Assembly: GCF_000243415.2 (NCBI RefSeq)
Contig: NZ_KI912270.1
Span: forward strand, 3,596,001 to 3,660,000
Direction of reading: 5' to 3'
From: Mycolicibacterium tusciae JS617
Lineage (GTDB): Bacteria; Actinomycetota; Actinomycetes; Mycobacteriales; Mycobacteriaceae
Length of the DNA: 64,000 nt
The position numbers and the translations under genes are program-made. The notes under the pieces were generated by a model. That model made no database searches, was not told the origin of the DNA, and saw nothing but the letters and a program-made list of their open reading frames with translations. Each line of letters opens with the position of its first letter. Position 1 is the first letter of the stretch. Below, in pieces: positions 57,617-64,000 of the stretch.

Positions 57617-60613
57617 GTGGAAACGCAGATGCTGATCAGGATCGTCGCCGTGGTCCTGATGCTCGCCCTCGTCGGTGTATTCGCGCTCAAACGCGTCCTC
57701 TTCCTGACGAATCTGATCCGGTCGGGGACCAAGACCAGCGTCGAAAACAACCGTAAGGACAACCTCAAGAAGCGCATCACCACGCAGTTCGAGGAGGTCT
57801 TCGGGCAAACCCGGCTGTTGAAGTGGTCCATCCCCGGCATGGCCCATTTCTTCACGATGTGGGGCTTCTTCATCCTCGGCTCTGTCTACGTGGAGGCATT
57901 CGGCCAGGTCGTCGATCACGACTTCCACATCCCGTTCGTCGGACGCTGGGACGCGCTCGGCTTCCTGCAGGACTTCTTCGCCGTCGCGGTGTTGCTCGGC
58001 ATCATCACGTTCGCGATCATCCGGATCGTCCGCGAGCCCAAAAAACACGGCCGCGACTCGCGCTTCTACGGTTCGCACACCGGCGGCGCCTGGCTGATCC
58101 TGTTCATGATCTTCAACGTCATCTGGACCTACGCACTGGTCCGCGGCGCCGGCGCGAACACCGGAGCCCTGCCCTACGGCAACGGGGCGTTCTTCTCGCA
58201 GCTCATGGGCTGGATCCTGCATCCGCTCGGCGAATCCACCAACGAGTGGATCGAGACGCTGGCGCTCATCGGACATATCGCGGTCATGCTGATCTTCCTG
58301 CTGATCGTGCTGCACTCCAAGCACCTGCACATCGGCCTGGCCCCGGTGAACGTCACGTTCAAGCGGATGCCCGACGGGCTGGGTCCGCTGCTGCCGGTCG
58401 AGTACGGCGGCCAGCGCGTCGACTTCGAGGATCCGCCCGAGGACGCCATCCTGGGCCGCGGCAAGATCGAGGACTTCACGTGGAAGGCCTACCTCGACAT
58501 GACCACGTGCACCGAGTGTGGACGTTGCCAGTCGCAGTGCCCGGCATGGAACACCGGTAAGCCGCTGTCACCCAAGCTCGTGATCATGAACCTTCGCGAT
58601 CACCTGTTCGCCAAGGCCCCGTACATCCTCGGTGACAGCGAAATCCCAGAATCACCGCTCGAGAACACCCCTGAAGGGGGCGTCGGCGAGGAACTGCGCG
58701 GCGAGAAGCACAGCGAAGAGCACTCGCATGAGCATGTTCCCGAATCGGGCTTCGAGCGCATCATGGGCTCCGGTCCGGAGCAGGCCACGCGTCCACTGGT
58801 GGGCACCCTCGAAGAGGGCGGCGTGATCGACCCCGACGTGCTGTGGTCGTGCACCACCTGCGGTGCATGTGTCGAACAGTGCCCGGTGGACATCGAGCAC
58901 ATCGACCACATCGTCGACATGCGCCGTTATCAGGTGATGATGGAGTCGGAGTTCCCCGGCGAGCTCGGTGTGCTCTTCAAAAACCTTGAGAACAAGGGCA
59001 ATCCGTGGGGACAGAACTCCAAGGACCGCACCAACTGGATCGACGAGGTCGAATTCGACGTACCGGTCTACGGCAAGGACGTGGAGTCCTTCGAGGGATA
59101 CGAGTACCTGTTCTGGGTGGGTTGCGCAGGTGCCTACGAGGACCGGGCCAAGAAGACCACCAAGGCCGTAGCCGAGCTGCTCGCCACCGCGGGCGTCAAG
59201 TATCTCGTGCTCGGCGAGGGCGAGACATGCAACGGCGACTCGGCCCGCCGGTCGGGCAACGAGTTTCTCTTCCAGCAGCTGGCGGCCCAGAACGTCGAAA
59301 CGCTCAAGGAGCTTTTTGAGGGCGTCGAACGCGTGGATCGCAAGATTGTCGTCACCTGCCCGCACTGCTTCAACACCCTGGGTCGCGAGTATCCGCAAGT
59401 CGGCGGCGATTACACGGTGCTGCACCACACCCAGCTGCTGAACAGGCTGATCCGCGACAAGAAGCTGGTGCCGGTGAAGCCACCTGCCGGGGTAGGTGGA
59501 GAAGGATTGAGCATCACCTATCACGATCCCTGCTACCTCGGTCGGCACAACAAGGTCTACGAGGCGCCCCGTGAGCTGATCGGCGCGTCGGGGGCGAAAC
59601 TCACCGAAATGCCGCGCCACGCGGACCGTGGCCTGTGTTGCGGCGCCGGCGGCGCACGGATGTGGATGGAAGAGCACATCGGTAAGCGCGTCAACGTCGA
59701 GCGCACCGAAGAGGCGATGGACACCGCCTCGACGATCGCCACCGGCTGCCCATTCTGCCGTGTGATGATCACCGACGGCGTGGACGACGTCGCCGCGGCC
59801 AGGGACGTCCCCAAGGCCGAGGTGCTCGACGTGGCCCAGCTGCTGCTGAACTCGCTCGACACGAGCAGCGTGACCCTGCCCGAGAAGGGCGCCGCGGCCA
59901 AGGAAGCAGAACAAGCAGCCGAGGATCGCGCCGCCCGCCTCGAAGCGTCGGCCCCCACTGTCGAGGCCGAGCCCGAGGCCGAGCCCGAGGCCGAGGAGGC
60001 CAAACCAGCGGCCCAGGCCACCGTCGACACCAAGCCCGTCACGGGTCTCGGTATCGCCGGAGGAGCCAAACGTCCTGGCGCCAAGAAGGCGTCGACCTCT
60101 GACGCAGGCCCGGCCGACGAAAAGCCTGCAGCGGCAGCACCACCCGTCAAGGGCCTCGGCATCGCCGGAGGCGCCAAACGACCGGGCGCCAAGAAAACTG
60201 CGGCCCCCGCCGCCGAAGCTCCCACTGCTGCGGCAGAGCCGGCCGCCGAGCCCGAGGTCAAGGGCCTTGGCATCGCCGCGGGTGCACGACGGCCGGGTGC
60301 CAAGAAGGCGACTGCGCCCAAGGCTGAACCAGCCAAACCCGAGCCCGCGGCTGAACCGGAGGCTGAACCAGCCAAACCCGAGCCCGAGGTCAAGGGCCTT
60401 GGCATCGCCGCAGGTGCACGCCGACCGGGAGCCAAGAAGGCCGCTCCTGCGGCACCGACTCCGAAACCTGCTGCGCCACAACCAGAACCAGAGGCCGACA
60501 GCGAATCTGGCCCTGCACCTGAGCCTTCCGCGGAAGGCAACGGCGAAGCGGCCGCAGAACCGGTGAAGGGTCTGGGTATCGCGAAGGGTGCCCGTCCACC
60601 CGGCAAGCGCTGA
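57617..60613 (+). CDS. Iron-sulphur-binding reductase (Rv0338c-like, GlcF/HdrD type)
   Basis: A 998-residue membrane protein starting on GTG with GGGAGG before it. Residues 1-235 have about five membrane segments (LIRIVAVVLMLALVGVFALK, MAHFFTMWGFFILGSVY and so on). Two [4Fe-4S] motifs follow: CTECGRCQSQCPAW and CTTCGACVEQCPVD. Two CCG domains of the heterodisulphide reductase class include YHDPCYLGRHN and CCGAGGARMW. The last 200 residues are Ala/Pro/Glu/Lys-rich with five copies of a motif like KGLGIAAGARRPGAKKA. It probably moves electrons between the quinone pool and an acyl-CoA or thiol partner. Two palindromes precede it. Confidence 0.9.
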   Translation: METQMLIRIVAVVLMLALVGVFALKRVLFLTNLIRSGTKTSVENNRKDNLKKRITTQFEEVFGQTRLLKWSIPGMAHFFTMWGFFILGSVYVEAFGQVVDHDFHIPFVGRWDALGFLQDFFAVAVLLGIITFAIIRIVREPKKHGRDSRFYGSHTGGAWLILFMIFNVIWTYALVRGAGANTGALPYGNGAFFSQLMGWILHPLGESTNEWIETLALIGHIAVMLIFLLIVLHSKHLHIGLAPVNVTFKRMPDGLGPLLPVEYGGQRVDFEDPPEDAILGRGKIEDFTWKAYLDMTTCTECGRCQSQCPAWNTGKPLSPKLVIMNLRDHLFAKAPYILGDSEIPESPLENTPEGGVGEELRGEKHSEEHSHEHVPESGFERIMGSGPEQATRPLVGTLEEGGVIDPDVLWSCTTCGACVEQCPVDIEHIDHIVDMRRYQVMMESEFPGELGVLFKNLENKGNPWGQNSKDRTNWIDEVEFDVPVYGKDVESFEGYEYLFWVGCAGAYEDRAKKTTKAVAELLATAGVKYLVLGEGETCNGDSARRSGNEFLFQQLAAQNVETLKELFEGVERVDRKIVVTCPHCFNTLGREYPQVGGDYTVLHHTQLLNRLIRDKKLVPVKPPAGVGGEGLSITYHDPCYLGRHNKVYEAPRELIGASGAKLTEMPRHADRGLCCGAGGARMWMEEHIGKRVNVERTEEAMDTASTIATGCPFCRVMITDGVDDVAAARDVPKAEVLDVAQLLLNSLDTSSVTLPEKGAAAKEAEQAAEDRAARLEASAPTVEAEPEAEPEAEEAKPAAQATVDTKPVTGLGIAGGAKRPGAKKASTSDAGPADEKPAAAAPPVKGLGIAGGAKRPGAKKTAAPAAEAPTAAAEPAAEPEVKGLGIAAGARRPGAKKATAPKAEPAKPEPAAEPEAEPAKPEPEVKGLGIAAGARRPGAKKAAPAAPTPKPAAPQPEPEADSESGPAPEPSAEGNGEAAAEPVKGLGIAKGARPPGKR

Positions 60614-60654
60614 CCAGCGTTTTTAGATAATCGCTGGACGGTAATGAGACCATT

Positions 60655-61926
60655 GTGGACGTGACCACGCACCACGTGCCTTTTCATGCCGCCGGACAAC
60701 ATCCGCGGCAGCGCACGTTCACGCAGTCATCGAAGTTGCAGGATGTTCTGTACGAGATCCGCGGTCCGGTGCATGACCACGCTGCGCGTCTCGAGGCAGA
60801 GGGCCACCGCATCCTCAAGCTGAACATCGGCAACCCCGCACCGTTCGGTTTCGAGGCGCCGGACGTCATCATGCGCGACATCATCCAGGCGCTGCCGTAC
60901 GCACAGGGCTATTCGGATTCCAAGGGCATCATGCCGGCCCGTCGCGCGGTGTTCACCCGCTACGAACTCGTCGAGGGTTTTCCCAAATTCGACGTCGACG
61001 ACGTCTTCCTGGGCAATGGGGCCTCCGAGCTGATCCAAATGACACTGCAGGCGCTGTTGGACAACGGTGACCAGGTGTTGATCCCCGCACCGGACTATCC
61101 ACTGTGGACCGCATGCACCTCGCTGGCCGGCGGTACGCCCGTGCACTACATGTGCGACGAGACCCAGGGCTGGATGCCCGACCTCGCCGATCTCGAGTCG
61201 AAGATCACCGACCGCACCAAGGCGATCGTCGTGATCAACCCGAACAACCCCACCGGGGCGGTGTACACGCACGAAAGCCTCACGCAGATCGCCGATCTCG
61301 CGCGCAAGCATCAGCTGCTTCTGCTGGCCGACGAGATCTACGACAAGATTCTGTACGACGAGGCCGAACACATCGCGATGGCATCGATCGCGCCGGACGT
61401 GCTGACGCTGACCTTCAACGGGTTGTCGAAGGCCTACCGGGTTGCCGGATATCGGTCCGGCTGGCTGGTGATCACCGGGCCGAAGGAACACGCGGCCAGC
61501 TTCATCGAAGGCGTCAGCCTGCTGGCCAATATGCGGCTGTGCCCCAACGTGCCTGCGCAGCACGCCATTCAGGTGGCACTGGGCGGACATCAGAGCATCG
61601 ACGACCTCGTCCTGCCGGGCGGCAGGCTGCTCGAGCAGCGCGACATCGCGTGGACGAAGCTCAACGAGATTCCCGGGGTGTCATGCGTGAAACCCCAAGG
61701 GGCGCTGTACGCCTTTCCACGGTTGGACCCCGAGGTCTACGACATCGTCGACGACGAACAACTGGTCCTCGACCTGCTGTTGCAGGAGAAGATCCTCGTC
61801 ACTCAGGGCACCGGTTTCAACTGGCCGACTCCCGATCACCTACGCATCGTGACGCTGCCTTGGGCCCGCGACCTGGCCAACGCCATCGAGCGGCTGGGCA
61901 ACTTCCTCGTCGGCTACCGCCAGTAG
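60655..61926 (+). CDS. aspC: Aspartate/alanine aminotransferase family protein (Rv0337c-like)
   Basis: A 423-residue class I/II aminotransferase on GTG at 60655 (a GTG at 60661 is an alternative). PLP lysine: FNGLSKAYRVAGYRSGW. Also NPNNPTGAV, LADEIYDKILYD and the end RIVTLPWA. The sequence fits the AlaA/aspC-like group, which transfers an amino group between alanine or aspartate and 2-oxoglutarate. A GATAAT hexamer at 60626-60631 may be the -10. It follows the iron-sulphur reductase by 41 bp and may also be co-transcribed with it. Its orthologue is essential in M. tuberculosis. Confidence 0.92.
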   Translation: MDVTTHHVPFHAAGQHPRQRTFTQSSKLQDVLYEIRGPVHDHAARLEAEGHRILKLNIGNPAPFGFEAPDVIMRDIIQALPYAQGYSDSKGIMPARRAVFTRYELVEGFPKFDVDDVFLGNGASELIQMTLQALLDNGDQVLIPAPDYPLWTACTSLAGGTPVHYMCDETQGWMPDLADLESKITDRTKAIVVINPNNPTGAVYTHESLTQIADLARKHQLLLLADEIYDKILYDEAEHIAMASIAPDVLTLTFNGLSKAYRVAGYRSGWLVITGPKEHAASFIEGVSLLANMRLCPNVPAQHAIQVALGGHQSIDDLVLPGGRLLEQRDIAWTKLNEIPGVSCVKPQGALYAFPRLDPEVYDIVDDEQLVLDLLLQEKILVTQGTGFNWPTPDHLRIVTLPWARDLANAIERLGNFLVGYRQ

Positions 61927-62350
61927 CCTTGAGCGCCGCGCTGAACGACTACTGAGGTTTATCTCGACCGGGGCGGGGTAACGGCTGTTCTGCGAGTTGA
62001 ATCCGCCGACGAGTCATGGGTCAGCGTTTCACGACTAGAGCAGCTGGTCCGCAATCTGCACCGGTCGCTGGCAGCTGTCGATTGCCGCCAAGAAACGAGC
62101 CAAATGACTGAGCACAACTCTATCGGGGTGCATCGCCGTCCAACGACGGCACCGAACTGAGTACCGCCATCATGCCGGAGGGATTCCCGATGACCATCGC
62201 GCCCGAGCGGCGAAAGAGTTCGCGCCCGGTCTGGACAAAGAACTGTTGGCGCTCATTCAGGCGACCGCAGAGGTCGAGATCGCGACGAACGGCGCGGACA
62301 CCAAGTAGCCCTTACTACGTCGTTCAGGTAACACCCCTACCCTTTTGCGG
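61927..62350. pseudogene. Gene-free stretch with a possible frameshifted remnant
   Basis: This 424-bp stretch has no intact gene. Around 62172-62308 the plus strand reads MPEGFPMTIAPE in one frame and then, after a shift, AAKEFAPGLDKELLALIQAT and AEVEIATNGADTK to a TAG at 62306-62308. The phrase resembles the N-terminal part of DUF2255-type proteins, though this is a guess from memory. A short frameshifted remnant is the best description. At 62338-62343 TACCCT serves the next gene. Confidence 0.3.
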
Positions 62351-63610
62351 GTGACGCATTCACACGCCCATTCGCATTCCCTGAACGGGCCACCGCCGTT
62401 GGGGCCGCTGGCCGCCAAAGTCGTCGTCGGACTGCTGATCGTCATCGGCGTGATAACGCTGGCCGGGGCGGCGTGGCTTTGGCCCAGCCAGCAGAAGGTC
62501 GACATCCCGCTGCCGTTCCAGAACTCCACGGGCGGTGCGGTCACCACCGAGGCCGGTCACGTGGTGTCCAGCACCGCGGCGACCTGCGGCTACCAGTCGG
62601 TGGGTGGAGTGCTGACCGCCCCGCCGCGGCCCGCCGAGGGTGACCGCACCGACTGCGTGCAGGCGTTCATCGCGATCGACTCCGGTCCGAACGCGGGCGC
62701 CAAAACCCTGCTGGAGTTCAGCGGCGGGCCGGGCCAGCCCCAGCTCGCGGTCGGTGACCAGATCCGGATAACCCGCCAAGTCGACCCGACCGGCACCACG
62801 ACGTACTCGTTCTACGACTACGAGCGGTCGTGGCCGTTGATCGGACTCGCCGTGGCCTTTGCGGTGGTGGTCGTCGCAGTCGCCCGGTGGCGCGGATTGC
62901 GGGCGCTGGTCGGTATCGTCGTCGCGTTCGGGGTGCTGGTCGCATTCATGCTGCCTGCCCTGCGGGACGGGGCCACCGCCATTCCCGTCGCGTTGGTGGC
63001 GTCGTCGGCGATCCTGTACGCGGTGATCTACCTGGCGCACGGCGTGAGCCTGCGGACCAGCGCGGCGTTGCTCGGCACGCTGGCCTCTTTGCTCCTTGCC
63101 ACCGTATTGTCCTGGGCAGCAATTGAACTGACCCATCTCACCGGGCTCTCGGAGGAAGAGAACAACGCGGTCGCGACCTACCTGGGGAACGTCTCAATCA
63201 CCGGTCTGTTGTTGGCCGGATTCATCGTCGGTTCTCTGGGTGTGCTCAACGACGTCACCGTCACGCAGGCGTCGACGGCCTTCGAGTTGGCCGCGATCGA
63301 AGGCACCTCCCGCCGGGCGGTGTTCGTCGGCGCGATGCGGGTTGGTCGCGACCACATCGCCAGCACCGTCTACACGCTGGTGCTCGCCTACGCGGGCAGC
63401 GCGCTGCCGCTGCTCTTGTTGTTCAGCGTCGCGAACCGCTCTCTGAGCGATGTGCTGACGAGCGAGAGTGTCGCAATCGAGATTGCGCGCTCCGCGGTGG
63501 GTGGCATCGCGCTGGCGTTGTCCGTGCCGTTGACGACGGCTATCGCCGCGATGCTCGCGACACCTAGCGCTCCAGCAGTCCCAGAAGATAGGCGCCATAC
63601 CCGGACTTGA
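62351..63610 (+). CDS. YibE/F-family membrane protein
   Basis: A 419-residue protein on GTG at 62351, 7 nt after TACCCT (62338-62343), so leaderless; TTG at 62345 is an alternative start. It begins with a His-rich stretch (THSHAHSHS), a membrane segment ([21 protein letters not shown]), an extracytoplasmic domain of about 130 residues, then seven or so membrane segments with YibE/F features: [38 protein letters not shown] and [25 protein letters not shown]. Function not established; possibly transport or envelope. Its last 47 bp overlap the 3' end of the opposing rmlA. Confidence 0.85.
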   Translation: MTHSHAHSHSLNGPPPLGPLAAKVVVGLLIVIGVITLAGAAWLWPSQQKVDIPLPFQNSTGGAVTTEAGHVVSSTAATCGYQSVGGVLTAPPRPAEGDRTDCVQAFIAIDSGPNAGAKTLLEFSGGPGQPQLAVGDQIRITRQVDPTGTTTYSFYDYERSWPLIGLAVAFAVVVVAVARWRGLRALVGIVVAFGVLVAFMLPALRDGATAIPVALVASSAILYAVIYLAHGVSLRTSAALLGTLASLLLATVLSWAAIELTHLTGLSEEENNAVATYLGNVSITGLLLAGFIVGSLGVLNDVTVTQASTAFELAAIEGTSRRAVFVGAMRVGRDHIASTVYTLVLAYAGSALPLLLLFSVANRSLSDVLTSESVAIEIARSAVGGIALALSVPLTTAIAAMLATPSAPAVPEDRRHTRT

Positions 63611-64000
63611 GCAGGCTCTTTGCGCGGGTAGCCAACTGATCGTCATCGATGAAGCCGGCCCGCCAGGCCACTTCCTCCGGGCAGCCGATTTTCAAGCCCT
63701 GTCGTCGTTCGATGGTGCGCACGTAGTCACTCGCGTCCAGCAGCGAGTCGAACGTTCCGGTGTCCAGCCACGCGGTCCCACGTGCCAGCACCTCCACCGC
63801 AAGTCGGCCCTGTTCGAGGTACGTCCGGTTGACGTCGGTGATCTCGTATTCGCCTCTCGCCGAAGGCTTCAGCGTGCGGGCGATCTCGACGACGTCGTTG
63901 TCGTAGAAGTACAGGCCGGGAACCGCGTAGTGCGACTTCGGGGTGGCAGGCTTTTCCTCCAGCGATAGCGCGATGCCGTCTTCGCTGAACTCCACCACTC
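63564..64000 (-). CDS. rmlA: Glucose-1-phosphate thymidylyltransferase, C-terminal part (cut by window edge)
   Basis: The last 145 residues of RmlA; the start is outside. Visible are [57 protein letters not shown] and [46 protein letters not shown], all characteristic of this enzyme. RmlA makes dTDP-glucose, the first step to dTDP-rhamnose, the linker sugar between arabinogalactan and peptidoglycan. It corresponds to Rv0334. It runs toward the YibE/F gene and the two overlap tail to tail by 47 bp. Confidence 0.96.
   Translation of the reverse strand, partial: VVEFSEDGIALSLEEKPATPKSHYAVPGLYFYDNDVVEIARTLKPSARGEYEITDVNRTYLEQGRLAVEVLARGTAWLDTGTFDSLLDASDYVRTIERRQGLKIGCPEEVAWRAGFIDDDQLATRAKSLLKSGYGAYLLGLLER

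Noticed and set aside
60617..60637. CCAGCG...CGCTGG inverted repeat before aspC
   Set aside because: Only 6-bp arms around a 10-bp or longer loop and no T-tract; too weak to call a terminator.
62172..62354. 60-codon frame MPEGFPMT...
   Set aside because: After about 13 residues it becomes Arg/Ser-rich nonsense, while another frame carries the protein-like phrase; kept only as a possible remnant.
1..64000. tRNA, rRNA, CRISPR array, riboswitch or prophage
   Set aside because: No cloverleaf, regular spacer array, phage structural gene or known leader motif was seen on reading; a dedicated covariance-model search was not possible.

Overview
The window is about 64 kb of high-GC actinobacterial DNA. 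Gene content and order point to a mycobacterium, most likely a rapid-growing Mycolicibacterium. The evidence is synteny with two blocks of the M. tuberculosis chromosome recalled from memory: the Rv0334-Rv0343 block (rmlA, aspC, Rv0338c, Rv0339c, Rv0340, iniB, iniA, iniC) and the Rv0350-0353 / Rv0363c-0385 block (dnaK-grpE-dnaJ-hspR, fba, dedA, GH76, SpoU methylase, ttfA, clpB, flavohaemoglobin). No tRNA, rRNA, CRISPR or prophage was seen. Many genes start on GTG or TTG, and at least ten have a TANNNT hexamer 6-8 nt before the start codon, the layout of mycobacterial leaderless transcripts.

Layout. 1-4.6 kb: an accessory island with the 5' part of a type I methylase gene (hsdM), a helix-turn-helix protein that looks like a methylase remnant, a perfect operator-like palindrome, and a divergent coiled-coil protein with an RmuC/PD-(D/E)XK-like core. 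4.6-19 kb: core genes (fba, alcohol dehydrogenase, dedA, an NhaA-thioredoxin fusion coupled to GH76 and an SDR, SpoU methylase, lipoprotein, SDR, ttfA, a hydrolase, clpB). 19-31.5 kb: a molybdenum hydroxylase operon, a large lipoprotein multicopper oxidase, a TetR/exporter-like pair with two operators, and a type II flavohaemoglobin. 31.5-38 kb: an HNH nuclease, an aldose epimerase, and the dnaK-grpE-dnaJ-hspR operon with two HAIR operators. A third HAIR, overlapping a sigma-H-like promoter, precedes clpB. 38-46 kb: a cluster of lipoprotein, secreted and membrane-anchored low-complexity proteins, including a secreted C39-peptidase-like protein and two small proteins with one membrane segment and Ser/Thr-rich tails. 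46-57.5 kb: the iniBAC cell-wall-stress locus, with a complete IS1380-family element inserted in the iniA-iniC spacer, and divergent genes for an Hsp70-like membrane ATPase and an AAA/LuxR regulator. 57.5-64 kb: an iron-sulphur reductase behind a double operator, aspC, a YibE/F membrane protein, and the 3' part of rmlA.

The most interesting region is 45-57.5 kb. Dynamin-like GTPases (IniA, IniC), two IniB-domain proteins, the Hsp70-like transmembrane ATPase and the AAA/LuxR regulator sit together. The motif CGTTAGGGG occurs four times, in two clusters, one upstream of each IniB-family gene, and one of those clusters is also upstream of the Hsp70-like gene. Two neighbouring small proteins share the PW-basic-TM-Thr-rich-tail module found at the C terminus of the Hsp70-like protein. 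I infer one envelope-stress sensing and response system, currently broken up by the IS. The second candidate system is the left-edge restriction-associated island.
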